64,000 nucleotides of DNA, from contig CAZEDU010000001.1 in NCBI GenBank assembly GCA_964511185.1, positions 62,001-126,000 of the forward strand, in the 5' to 3' direction. The stretch comes from CAZEDU01 sp964511185. GTDB lineage: Bacteria > Myxococcota > Myxococcia > Myxococcales > Myxococcaceae. The notes under the pieces were generated by a model, which ran no database searches, was not told where the DNA came from, and saw nothing but the letters and a program-made list of their open reading frames with translations. Position numbers and translations under genes: made by a program. This document shows, one piece after another, positions 43,441 through 52,052 of this stretch (positions are counted from its first letter, which is position 1; each line of letters starts with the position of its first letter).

Positions 43441-43668
43441 ATGCCGATGCTCGCCTGCATTCACCACGTCAGCTGGATCAAGCCCGTCGAGGGCGGCAAG
43501 CACCAATGCAGCTACTGCAAAGAGCTCGTCGAGAAGAAGAAGATCTACCCGAAGTTCGAAGAGCTGGGCGCGGCGTTCCAGGCGAAGTGGGAGCGCCACG
43601 AGAAGGGCGAGCCGCCGCTCGAGGTGACCGCGCCCGCCCCGACTCCTGGCGGGCTCACCCAGTCCTAG
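43441..43668 (+). CDS. Small CxxC protein, possible zinc binder
   Basis: 75 residues from ATG 43441. Contains ACIHHVSW and HQCSYCKEL: His and Cys residues spaced like a small zinc knuckle (C-x2-HH...H-x-C-x2-C). A lysine-rich helix and a Pro-rich tail follow. No signal peptide. Its stop overlaps that of the convergent GAF kinase by CTAG (43665-43668). The function is unknown; the size and Cys/His pattern would suit a regulatory or adaptor protein. Confidence 0.6.
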   Translation: MPMLACIHHVSWIKPVEGGKHQCSYCKELVEKKKIYPKFEELGAAFQAKWERHEKGEPPLEVTAPAPTPGGLTQS

Positions 43669-46481
43669 CTCCCCGGGAGCCGCACGCTGAAGATGGTTCC
43701 GCCGTCGGGCGCGGCGTGCGCCCAGATTTCACCCTTGTGGGCGTCGACGATGCGCTTGACCACCGCGAGCCCCAGCCCGGTGCCGCTGGCCTTGGTGGTG
43801 AAGAACGGCTCGAAGATGCGCTCCGCGTCGGCCGCGGCCACGCCCACGCCCTGGTCGCACACGTCGATGCGGACGCCGGGCTGACCCTCGCGCACGTCCG
43901 ACACCGCGCGCACGGTGACCTTGCCGCCGCGCGGCATCGACTGCATGGCGTTGATGATCAAGTTGATCAGCGCTTGGCGGATCAGGTGGCCATCCATCGC
44001 GAAGCTGTCGAGGTCGCGAATGGGCTCGAGCTCGACCTGGACGGGTGAGTCGGGCACCGCCCGCCGCGCCGCCTCGACCGCGCCGCCGATGACGGTGTCC
44101 AGCCGCTCGACCTTGGCGACCGGCTCGTACGGCCGGGCGAAGTCGAGCAGATCACCGACGATGCGGTTCAGCCGGTCCGCCTCTTCTCCCACGATCTGCA
44201 AAAGCAGCTTGGCGTCGCCGGTCGGCTGCAGCTGCTTCTTGAGCTGCCCCAACGAATTGAAGATGACGCCGAGCGGGTTTCGCACCTCGTGCGCCATCAC
44301 CGCGGCGATCTCACCGACCGCCGCCAACCGCTCGTGCTTGACCACCTCGGCCTGCGCGCGCTCGAGCTTCTCGTAGCTGGTCTTCAAATCTTGGAAGAGC
44401 TGCGCGTTGGCGAGCGCGGTGGCGAGCTGGTTCGACAGGGCCACGGCGCGATCGACCTCGGCGACGTGAAACCGCCGCGAGCTCCGGTTGTCGCCCATCA
44501 ACACCACGCCCATCGGGCGGCCCTCCGAGATGAGCGGAATCGCCAGGAGCGAGCGGTGGCCGAAGCGCTCCACCAGCGCGCGGGTGGCCCGCTCGTCGCT
44601 CGCGGCGTCGTTCACCGCCACCGGCTTCAGGCTGTGGAACGCCGCCGCCACGGCCGAGGGCTCGTCGAGCCCCAGCCGGATGTCGATGGTCTTGTCGCCC
44701 ACGTTGCTCGCCGCGATGCGCAGGCTTCGCTTGTCTTCGTCGATCAACATCACGAAGACGTGCGGCACCTCGGTGATGCGCGACAGGTAGCGCACCGCGG
44801 TGGAGAAGACGTGCGAACGGTCGAGGTCTCGGGCGATGAGGCCGCCGAGCTCGTTGATCAAGCTCAAGTCCAGCATGCGGCGGCGCTCGGCCTCGTCGAG
44901 CTGCGCGCGCTCGATGGCGATCGCCATCTGGGCCGCGCAGCTCAAGAACAGCCGCAGCTCCTCGCCGCTGAACGGCGTGTCGACCCGGCGCGCCACGCTG
45001 AACACGCCGAACAGGCGCTGGCTCACCATCAAGGGCGTCGCCGTCACCTGCGCGAAGCCGAGCTGCCGGGCGACCTCCTGCGCGGGCTGCGGCAGGTCCC
45101 TCACCGCCACCTGGACCGTGCGCCGCTCCAGCGCGGCCCAGCCGACCGCCGAGCCGCGGTCGACCGGGAGCGACTCCAGGCCCTTGACCGACTCGAGCGG
45201 CGCCGCCTTGCCGCGCACCCCGAGCGTGATCAGGCGGCCCTCGGTGTACGAGTGAATGGCGGCGTGATCGACCGAGAGCGCCTCGAGCACCTGCTCGAGC
45301 ATGCGGTACACCAGCGGCTTCACCTCGCGCTCTTCGGTGCCAATGCGGCTCAAGTTGAAGAGGAGCGAGAGCTGCCGCACCCGACGCTGGGCATCCGCGT
45401 AGAGCCGCGCGTTGTCGATCTGAATGGCGATCTGCCCGGCGAGGATCTCCGCCGAGCGCAGGTCGCTGTCGGTGTAGGGACGCGGCGAGCGGCGCAGCAG
45501 GTGCAGACAGCCCGACAGCTTCCCGCTCACGTGCAGCGGCACCTGCGCCGCCTCCAGGAAGCCCTGCGCGCGCATCTGCGCGGCGATCTCCGGCGTGCAG
45601 TCGCCGAGCCGAAACGCCACCGGCTTGAGCTTCCGCTCGGAGAGGCCCAGCCAGCTGGCGGCGAGCGGGACGCGCCGGTAGCCGTCGGGGACCTCGGCCT
45701 GCCCGAACGGCGGCGTGGTCATCACCAGCTCCTCGCGCTCGGGGTCGAGCAGGTGAATGAGCGACAGCTCGCTCTCGGTCGCGTGCGCGGCGATCTCCAG
45801 GAGGTTCGGCAGGAGCGCCTCGAGGTTCTGCGCGCTGCCGACCGTCGCCACCGCGTGGATGGCGTTCAGCTGCTGCGTGCGCCGCTCGAAGCTCTCGATC
45901 GCCGACGCGCTCTCGACGGCCGAGCTCAGCTGGCTGGCGAACAGCGACAGCGCCGGCAGGTCGGCCTCGCTCAGCGTCTCGGACGCGAGCATGGCGATGC
46001 CCCAAGGCACCTCGCCCAGGTAGATGGGCGCCAGCACGCCCCGGCCGAGGCCGTTCTCCTCGTAGAGCTGCTTGACGAACTGGGGGTCCAGCTCGCTGAA
46101 GTAGCTGGCGATCCAAGTGGAGAGGTCCTCCGCCAGCACGCAGCGCCGCTCGGCCAGCGCCCGCTGACCCGGGCTCCCGGGCGGGAGCGCGCCGCGAAAC
46201 CCGTTGAGCGAGCGACCGAGCAGCGGCTCCACCTTCTCGCGCACGGCGCGGGCGCCCACCATCAGGCGGACGACCACGCCTCCGTCGTGCAGCTCGGCGG
46301 CCGAGAAGAGGATGCCGATCGCCAGGAGGCCTTCCCCCGCGGTCGAGAGCACCTGCTCGACGGTGCGCGCCCGCTGCACCCGGGCGGCGATCTCCGAGAG
46401 AGACAACAGCAGCGACGCCGACGCCGAGACGCTCGGCGCCGGCCGCTTGGTGCTGCCGGTCTTGGTCCGCGCGGCCTTCAC
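43665..46481 (-). CDS. Soluble multi-GAF histidine kinase at the end of the liv operon
   Basis: 938 residues from a GTG at 46481 that overlaps the livF stop (GTGA). Four GAF-type sensory domains are arranged in tandem (~45-190, 215-365, 385-530, 555-695; for example LAIPLISEGRPMGVVLMGD in the last). HisKA follows with His731 in AVMAHEVRNPLGVIF, then HATPase_c with NLIINAMQSMPRGG (N box), DQGVGV and GTGLGLAVVKR. There are no membrane helices and no receiver domain, and no response regulator is encoded alongside. Coupling to a branched-chain amino-acid transporter suggests it senses an intracellular ligand related to that uptake; this is inference. Confidence 0.92.
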   Translation of the reverse strand: MKAARTKTGSTKRPAPSVSASASLLLSLSEIAARVQRARTVEQVLSTAGEGLLAIGILFSAAELHDGGVVVRLMVGARAVREKVEPLLGRSLNGFRGALPPGSPGQRALAERRCVLAEDLSTWIASYFSELDPQFVKQLYEENGLGRGVLAPIYLGEVPWGIAMLASETLSEADLPALSLFASQLSSAVESASAIESFERRTQQLNAIHAVATVGSAQNLEALLPNLLEIAAHATESELSLIHLLDPEREELVMTTPPFGQAEVPDGYRRVPLAASWLGLSERKLKPVAFRLGDCTPEIAAQMRAQGFLEAAQVPLHVSGKLSGCLHLLRRSPRPYTDSDLRSAEILAGQIAIQIDNARLYADAQRRVRQLSLLFNLSRIGTEEREVKPLVYRMLEQVLEALSVDHAAIHSYTEGRLITLGVRGKAAPLESVKGLESLPVDRGSAVGWAALERRTVQVAVRDLPQPAQEVARQLGFAQVTATPLMVSQRLFGVFSVARRVDTPFSGEELRLFLSCAAQMAIAIERAQLDEAERRRMLDLSLINELGGLIARDLDRSHVFSTAVRYLSRITEVPHVFVMLIDEDKRSLRIAASNVGDKTIDIRLGLDEPSAVAAAFHSLKPVAVNDAASDERATRALVERFGHRSLLAIPLISEGRPMGVVLMGDNRSSRRFHVAEVDRAVALSNQLATALANAQLFQDLKTSYEKLERAQAEVVKHERLAAVGEIAAVMAHEVRNPLGVIFNSLGQLKKQLQPTGDAKLLLQIVGEEADRLNRIVGDLLDFARPYEPVAKVERLDTVIGGAVEAARRAVPDSPVQVELEPIRDLDSFAMDGHLIRQALINLIINAMQSMPRGGKVTVRAVSDVREGQPGVRIDVCDQGVGVAAADAERIFEPFFTTKASGTGLGLAVVKRIVDAHKGEIWAHAAPDGGTIFSVRLPGS

Positions 46482-47230
46482 TCGCCCAGGTACGCCTTCC
46501 GAACTTCGGGGCTCTCGAGCAGCGCCTTGCCGGGGCCGGCCATCACCACCTCGCCGGTCTCCAGCACGTAGCCGTAGTGCGCCATCGCCAGCGCCAGCTG
46601 CGCGTTCTGCTCGACGAGCAAAATCGACACCTCGCGCTCGTTCACCTCTCTCAAGATGCGGAAGATGGTCTGCACCACCTGCGGCGCGAGCCCGAGCGAC
46701 GGCTCGTCGAGCAAGAGGAGCTTGGGCCGCGACATCAAGGCGCGGCTGATGGCGAGCATCTGCTGCTCGCCGCCCGAGAGCGTCCCGGCGAGCTGCTTCC
46801 TGCGCTCCTTCAGCACCGGGAAGAGCCGGTAGCAGTTCTCGGCGTCCTTGAGAATCTCTGGGCGGTCGCGGCGAATGTACGCGCCCAGCTCCAGGTTCTC
46901 CTCCACCGTGAGGTTCAAGAAGATGCCGCGCCCCTCCGGCGCGTGCGCCATGCCCTTGGGCACCAGCTCGTTGGCTTTCTTGCCGGCGATCGGCTCGCCG
47001 CGGAAGTGGATGGCGCCCGCGGTGGGCTTCACCATGCCGCTCACCGCGCGCAGCGTGCTCGTCTTGCCCGCGCCGTTCGCGCCGATCAGCGCGACCACCT
47101 CGCCCTGGCCGACCGTGAGGTCAATGCCGTGCAGCGCTTCGATCGCGCCGTAGCCGACCTTCAACCCTTTCACCTCGAGCAGCGGCGGCCGCGGGGCGCG
47201 CGCCCCCAGGACTGTCACCGGCGCGCTCAC
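46478..47230 (-). CDS. livF: Branched-chain amino-acid ABC transporter ATPase LivF
   Basis: 250 residues. ABC ATPase with Walker A GANGAGKTS, signature TLSGGEQQMLAISRAL, Walker B LLLDEPSLGLAP and the LivF-typical EQNAQLAL stretch near the C-terminus. It supplies ATP hydrolysis for the high-affinity leucine/isoleucine/valine importer. Overlaps at both ends (with livG at 47227-47230 and with the kinase at 46478-46481) indicate a tightly coupled operon. Confidence 0.95.
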   Translation of the reverse strand: MSAPVTVLGARAPRPPLLEVKGLKVGYGAIEALHGIDLTVGQGEVVALIGANGAGKTSTLRAVSGMVKPTAGAIHFRGEPIAGKKANELVPKGMAHAPEGRGIFLNLTVEENLELGAYIRRDRPEILKDAENCYRLFPVLKERRKQLAGTLSGGEQQMLAISRALMSRPKLLLLDEPSLGLAPQVVQTIFRILREVNEREVSILLVEQNAQLALAMAHYGYVLETGEVVMAGPGKALLESPEVRKAYLGE

Positions 47231-48123
47231 GCGGTCGCTCCTTGCGCGGCGCCCGCGTCGCCCAGGTACGCCTCAATCACCTTCGGATCCGCGCGCACGG
47301 CCGAGGGGCTTCCGCAGGCGATCGTCTCGCCGTGGTCCAGCACGGTGATCTCCTCGCAGATGCCCATCACCAGCTTCATGTCGTGCTCGATGAGCAGGAT
47401 GCCCAGGTCGAACTTCTCCTTCAGCGCGCGGATCAACACCATCAGGTCGGCCTTCTCGCGCGTGTTCATGCCGGCGGCCGGCTCGTCGAGCAGGAGCACC
47501 TTGGGGCGCGTGCCGAGCGCGCGCGCGATCTCCAACCGCCGCTGCTCGCCGTACGGAAGGTTCCGCGCCTCCTCGTCGCGCCGGTGAGAGAGCCCCATCA
47601 CCTCGAGCAGCGCCTCGGCGCGCTGGGTGAGCTCCTCTTCCTCGCGCAGGAAGCCCGGGGAGAGGAAGAGCGCGCGCCACCAGTCGTAGTAGTTGTTGAA
47701 GGCCTCGAGCCCCGAGGCGACCTTGTCGCTCATGCGGCCGAAGCGGCGGGCGCGCCGGATGGCGTCCACCCGCTCGCGCGAGACGATGGGGTGGCTCTCG
47801 GCCAGGCACGCGACGCGCACGTTGTCGAGCGCGGTGAGCGCCTTGAACAGGCGAATGTTCTGGAAGGTGCGCGCCAGCCCCAGCCGGTTGATCTGGTGCG
47901 GCAGCTTGCCGTTCACCCGCTCGCCCGAGACGAACACCTCGCCGCGGGTCGGCCGGTACACGCCGGTGAGCACGTTGAAGGCCGTCGTCTTGCCGGCGCC
48001 GTTCGGCCCGATGAGCCCCTTCAAGTCCCCGCGCCGCACCGTCAGGTTGAAGCCGCTGAGCGCCTTCAGGCCGCCGAACTGGATGCTCACGCTTCTCGCC
48101 TCGAGGAGCGCCGCGCCGCTCAT
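47227..48123 (-). CDS. livG: Branched-chain amino-acid ABC transporter ATPase LivG
   Basis: 298 residues from ATG 48123 (the frame extends into livM, which I discount). Walker A GPNGAGKTT, LARTFQNIRLF, signature LPYGEQRRLEIARAL, Walker B LLLDEPAAGMN and LLIEHDMKLVM. All are typical of LivG, including an insertion between Walker A and the signature. It forms the ATPase heterodimer with LivF on the cytoplasmic face. Starts and stops overlap neighbouring genes by 4 bp. Confidence 0.95.
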   Translation of the reverse strand: MSGAALLEARSVSIQFGGLKALSGFNLTVRRGDLKGLIGPNGAGKTTAFNVLTGVYRPTRGEVFVSGERVNGKLPHQINRLGLARTFQNIRLFKALTALDNVRVACLAESHPIVSRERVDAIRRARRFGRMSDKVASGLEAFNNYYDWWRALFLSPGFLREEEELTQRAEALLEVMGLSHRRDEEARNLPYGEQRRLEIARALGTRPKVLLLDEPAAGMNTREKADLMVLIRALKEKFDLGILLIEHDMKLVMGICEEITVLDHGETIACGSPSAVRADPKVIEAYLGDAGAAQGATA

Positions 48124-49160
48124 GCCGGCTCTCCCGACGCGCGCGTGCGCCGCCCCGGCCAGAAGCGCTTCGGCAAGACCTGCCAAATCTCCGCGGTGCC
48201 GAAGAGCCCCTGCGGCCGCGCCAGCATCAGCGCGACCAGGAGCAGCCCGTAGATGGGCATGCGGATCTGGTCGACCTTCTGCGTGAGCGAGGCGTCGTGC
48301 CCGCCCAGCTGCGTGAACAAGGTGCGCATGCCCTCGGGCAAGAGCGTGAGCGCCACCGCCGCGACGATGGCGCCGGTGGTGGAGCCCAGCCCGCCGGCGA
48401 CGACCATCACCACCACCTCCATCGACTTCACGAAGGTGAACGAGCCGGGGTTGATGATCGGCACGAAGTGCGCGAACAGCCCGCCCGCGATGCCGGCGAA
48501 GAACGACGAGACCACGAACGAGCGGACCTTGTAGCCGGTGGTGTCGACCCCCATCGCCTCGGCGGCGACCTCGTCCTCGCGAATCGCCCACAGCGAGCGG
48601 CCGTGCGAGGACGCGGCGATGCGGCGGGACACCAAAATCACCAGGAAGACCCAGAACCACACCATGAAGAAGCTGCTGCGCTGGGGGATGCCGGCGATGC
48701 CGAGCGCGCCGCCCAACGCCTGGGTGTTCTGCACCACCACGCGGATGATCTCGCCGAACCCCAACGTCACGATGGCCAGGTAGTCCCCGCGCAGGCGCAG
48801 CGACGGCAGACCGACCAGGAAGCCGCACAGCGCCGCCGCCGCCCCGCCCACCAACAGCGCGCCCAGGAAGAGCAGCTGATCCGACGCCGCGACCGGCAGG
48901 CCGCTGATGGCCAGCTCCTTGACCGCCAGCGAGAACTTGCCAGCGGTGTACGCGCCCACCGCCATGAACCCGGCGTGGCCGATGGAGAACTGGCCGGTCA
49001 TGCCGTTCACGATGTTGAGCGACACCGCGAGGATGACGTTCACCCCGACGAGCGACGACAGGTAGACGAAGAAGTGCTGCTCGCCCACCACCCACTGCAG
49101 CGCGGCGAGGAGGACGATGGAGACCAGCACCGGGGTGATGCCGCGCAGGCGCTTGTCCAT
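48120..49160 (-). CDS. livM: Branched-chain amino-acid ABC transporter permease LivM
   Basis: 346 residues from ATG 49160; the stop of livH overlaps this ATG (ATGA). About ten hydrophobic helices, with the family segments NIVNGMTGQFSIGHAGFMAVGAY, RLRGDYLAIVTLGFGEIIR and AIREDEVAAEAMGVD near the coupling region. It forms the inner-membrane channel together with LivH. The C-terminal ~25 residues are basic and hydrophilic. Confidence 0.95.
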   Translation of the reverse strand: MDKRLRGITPVLVSIVLLAALQWVVGEQHFFVYLSSLVGVNVILAVSLNIVNGMTGQFSIGHAGFMAVGAYTAGKFSLAVKELAISGLPVAASDQLLFLGALLVGGAAAALCGFLVGLPSLRLRGDYLAIVTLGFGEIIRVVVQNTQALGGALGIAGIPQRSSFFMVWFWVFLVILVSRRIAASSHGRSLWAIREDEVAAEAMGVDTTGYKVRSFVVSSFFAGIAGGLFAHFVPIINPGSFTFVKSMEVVVMVVAGGLGSTTGAIVAAVALTLLPEGMRTLFTQLGGHDASLTQKVDQIRMPIYGLLLVALMLARPQGLFGTAEIWQVLPKRFWPGRRTRASGEPA

Positions 49161-50101
49161 CACACCTTCTCCGCGACGACTCGGCCGAACAGCCCCTCGG
49201 GCCGCACCAGGAGCACCACGATGAGGAAGCCGAACGCCACCGCGTCGCGCCAGCTCGACGAGGTGTAGCCGACCACGAACTCCTCGCACAGCCCCAGGAC
49301 CAGCGCGCCCAGGACGGCGCCCGGCACGTTCCCGATGCCGCCGATCACCGCGGCGACGAAGGCCTTGAGCCCCACGTACAGCCCCATCAGCGGCTGCACC
49401 GCGGTGTCCTTGATGGCGTAGAGCAGCCCCGCGCCGGCGGCGAGCGCCGAGCCGAGCATGAAGGTGCCGGCGATGACCCGGTCGGTGTTGATGCCCATCA
49501 ACGCCGCCGTGCGGTGGTCGAACGAGACCGCCCGCATCGCGCGGCCGAAGCGCGTGCGGTAGACGAGCAGCTGCAGGCCGACCATCAGGAAGACGGCGAT
49601 GCCGAACGAGATGACCTGCCAGTTCCACACCACCACGTCGCCCAGCGTGAGCCACTCGACCGGGCGGATGACCTCGGGGAACGCGCGCGGCGCCGCGCCG
49701 GGGAGCACGGTGAGCGAGCGGCCGAACAGCTCCACCTTCCAGTCGAGCTGAAAGCCGTAGCTGAGCGCGAACGAGATGCCAATGGCGGTGATCAACGCCG
49801 TGAGCCGCGGCTTGTTGCGCAGCGGCCGGTACGCGAAGCGCTCGATGAGCAGGCCCAGGCCCGCGCAGAACGCCATCGCCACGATGAAGACCAGCACCAC
49901 CCCGAGCAGGCTCGACTGCGCCTGGCGCCCCAGCTGGAACGCGGTGGCGTAGCCGACGTAGACGCCCACCATCATCACGTCGCCGTGCGCGAAGTTGATC
50001 AGCTTCAGCACGCCGTAGACCATGGTGTAGCCGAGCGCGACCAGCGCGTAGATGGTCCCCGCGGCCAAACCGTTGATGACGTGCTGAAGGAAGTCGCTCA
50101 T
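49160..50101 (-). CDS. livH: Branched-chain amino-acid ABC transporter permease LivH
   Basis: 313 residues from ATG 50101. Typical start (FLQHVINGLAAGTIYALVALGYTMVYGVL), NFAHGDVMMVGVY, and the conserved GMxxxxV-type coupling segment around FDHRTAALMGINTDRVIAGTF. The C-terminal QPLMGLYVGLKAFVAAVIGG and LLVRPEGLFG are characteristic. It follows the binding-protein gene after 16 bp and overlaps livM. Confidence 0.95.
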   Translation of the reverse strand: MSDFLQHVINGLAAGTIYALVALGYTMVYGVLKLINFAHGDVMMVGVYVGYATAFQLGRQAQSSLLGVVLVFIVAMAFCAGLGLLIERFAYRPLRNKPRLTALITAIGISFALSYGFQLDWKVELFGRSLTVLPGAAPRAFPEVIRPVEWLTLGDVVVWNWQVISFGIAVFLMVGLQLLVYRTRFGRAMRAVSFDHRTAALMGINTDRVIAGTFMLGSALAAGAGLLYAIKDTAVQPLMGLYVGLKAFVAAVIGGIGNVPGAVLGALVLGLCEEFVVGYTSSSWRDAVAFGFLIVVLLVRPEGLFGRVVAEKV

Positions 50102-50117
50102 CGAGGCGCTTGAAGCC

Positions 50118-51314
50118 TTATGGCGAGATGGTCTCGACGTACTTGAACTTGCCGTCGGCGACCTGCAGCACCACCGCGGGCTTCACCGCGTTGCGCTTCT
50201 CGTCGATGCTGATGGTGCCCGCCACGCCGGGGAAGTCCTTGGTCTGCGCGAGGGCGTCGCGCAGCGCGGGGCCAGACAAGTCCGGGGCGCGCTTCATCGC
50301 GTCGATCGCCACCTTGGCCGCGTCGTAGCCGAGCGCCGCCAAGCTGTCGGGCACGCTGCCGTACGCCGTCTTGTACGCCTTGATGAAGTTCTGCACGCGC
50401 GGCGAGGGGTCCTCGGCCGAGTAGTGGTTCGACACGTACGCGCCTTCGATGGCGCTGCCGCCCAGCTCGAACAGCTTGTCCGAGTCCCACCCGTCGCTGC
50501 CGAGCAGCGTCACCTTGAGCGACAGCTCGCGCGCCTGCCGCGCGATGATGCCGACGTCGGAGTAGTAGCCGGGGATGTAGATGGCCTCGGGCTTGGCGCG
50601 CTTGAGCGCGGTGAGCTGCGCGCGGAAGTCGGTGTCGCCCTTCGAGTAGGCCTCCTTCGCGACGATCTTCCCGCCCAGCTCGGTGAACTTGCGGTCGAAG
50701 ACCTCGGTGAGCCCCTTCGAGTACGCGCTCTTCATGTCCTCGAGGATGGCGACCCTGCCGAACTTCAGGTTCTCGCGCGCGAACTTCGCCATCACGAAGC
50801 CCTGGAACGGGTCGATGAAGCAGACGCGGAAGATGTAGTCGCCGACCTCGGTCACCGACGGGTTGGTGGACGACGGGGTGATCATCGGCACCTTGGCTTG
50901 CTGCGCTTTGGGCGCCATCGCCAGCGAGTTCGACGAGGCCACCTCGCCCAGGATGAGCTTCACCTTGTCCTGCGTGATGAGGCGGGTGACCGCGCTCGCC
51001 GCCTCTTCCGGCTTCGACTGGTTGTCGTAGACGCGGACCATCACCTTCTTGCCCTTCACGCCCCCGGCCGCGTTGACCTCGTTGAGCGCCAGCTCGATGC
51101 CCCGCTGGGTCGAGATGCCGAACGCCGCCTCGGAGCCGGTGAGCGAGCCCACCTCGCCCAGCCAGATGACATCATCGGACGCGGGCGCGGCGCCCGGGGC
51201 GGCCGAAGGTGCCTGGCCCGTTTCACCGCCCGCGGGCGTTTGCGTGCTCTTCTTCTCGCAGGCCAAGAAGCTCATCGCCAGCGCGGCGAACGCCACGGCA
51301 GACCATTGACGCAT
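50118..51314 (-). CDS. livJ: Branched-chain amino-acid-binding lipoprotein (LivJ/LivK type)
   Basis: 398 residues from ATG 51314. The lipoprotein signal MRQWSAVAFAALAMSFLAC has a lipobox, so it is membrane-tethered. The mature protein is a Peripla_BP_6 fold (GEVGSLTGSEAAFGISTQRGIELALNEVNA in part, LILGEVASSNSLAMAP, VPMITPSSTNPSVTEVG). It delivers Leu/Ile/Val or related amino acids to LivHM. It is the first gene of the operon; the promoter should lie in 51315-51477, a region shared with the divergent cNMP-binding gene. Confidence 0.93.
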   Translation of the reverse strand: MRQWSAVAFAALAMSFLACEKKSTQTPAGGETGQAPSAAPGAAPASDDVIWLGEVGSLTGSEAAFGISTQRGIELALNEVNAAGGVKGKKVMVRVYDNQSKPEEAASAVTRLITQDKVKLILGEVASSNSLAMAPKAQQAKVPMITPSSTNPSVTEVGDYIFRVCFIDPFQGFVMAKFARENLKFGRVAILEDMKSAYSKGLTEVFDRKFTELGGKIVAKEAYSKGDTDFRAQLTALKRAKPEAIYIPGYYSDVGIIARQARELSLKVTLLGSDGWDSDKLFELGGSAIEGAYVSNHYSAEDPSPRVQNFIKAYKTAYGSVPDSLAALGYDAAKVAIDAMKRAPDLSGPALRDALAQTKDFPGVAGTISIDEKRNAVKPAVVLQVADGKFKYVETISP

Positions 51315-51477
51315 CAGGTGAGTCCTCCCCGTTTTTCAAGCTGGGTGAAAGGCCGGGGTCTTCTATGGGGCGAAGTCACCCGGGGTCAAGCCAAGGAACA
51401 CGCGCGAAGAGCGCATCTTCCCGAGGCGCCACGGACACTTGCGCGCTCGATGGCGGGCTTCGGTAAGGTGCTTGGAC

Positions 51478-51924
51478 ATGCACTCCGAACGACTGCAGCT
51501 CCTGCAACGAATGCCCCTGCTCGCGGGCCTGCCGCACGGCGAGCTCGAGCGGTTGGCCGAGCACGTCCAAGAGAAGCGCTTCGACACCGGCGCCGAGCTG
51601 ATCAAGGAGGGCACCAGCGGCTTCTCGGCGTTCTTCATCGTCTCCGGCCGCTGCGAGGTGCGGCGGCGCTCGGGCACCGAGGCGGTGCGGCTCGCGTACT
51701 TGGAGCCGGGCGACTTCTTCGGTGAGCTGGCGATTCTGGACCCCGCGCCGCGCAGCGCGACGGTGAGCGCGCTCGAGCCGACCGCCACGCTGGTGCTCGA
51801 CGAGTACCAATTCAAGGCCGCGCTGCAGACCAACCTGTCCATGGCGCTGCACCTGGTGAAGGTGCTCGCCGCCCGGCTGCGCGCATTCGAGGACGAGTTC
51901 GCCCGGTACTTTCGAAAGGGCTAG
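51478..51924 (+). CDS. Stand-alone cyclic nucleotide-binding domain protein
   Basis: 148 residues from ATG 51478. It contains a complete Crp-type cyclic nucleotide-binding barrel (LPHGELERLAEHVQEKRFDTG, FFIVSGRCEVRRRS, and the phosphate-binding cassette FFGELAILDPAPRSATVSA with the Arg). It ends right after the C-helix, so the DNA-binding helix-turn-helix of Crp/Fnr proteins is absent. It may act as a cAMP/cGMP-responsive protein partner. It is divergent from the liv operon. Confidence 0.88.
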   Translation: MHSERLQLLQRMPLLAGLPHGELERLAEHVQEKRFDTGAELIKEGTSGFSAFFIVSGRCEVRRRSGTEAVRLAYLEPGDFFGELAILDPAPRSATVSALEPTATLVLDEYQFKAALQTNLSMALHLVKVLAARLRAFEDEFARYFRKG

Positions 51925-52052
51925 CCTCTCCGCCGCCATCTCCAACGCGTCAAATCCCTGGGTGGAGGCTCGGCTGCGCTGGTCGGGTTCGCCCGGAGCC
52001 GCCGGACGCCATGCCCATTCCCTTTCCTCCGGGCCGAGCCGCGAACGCGCGC

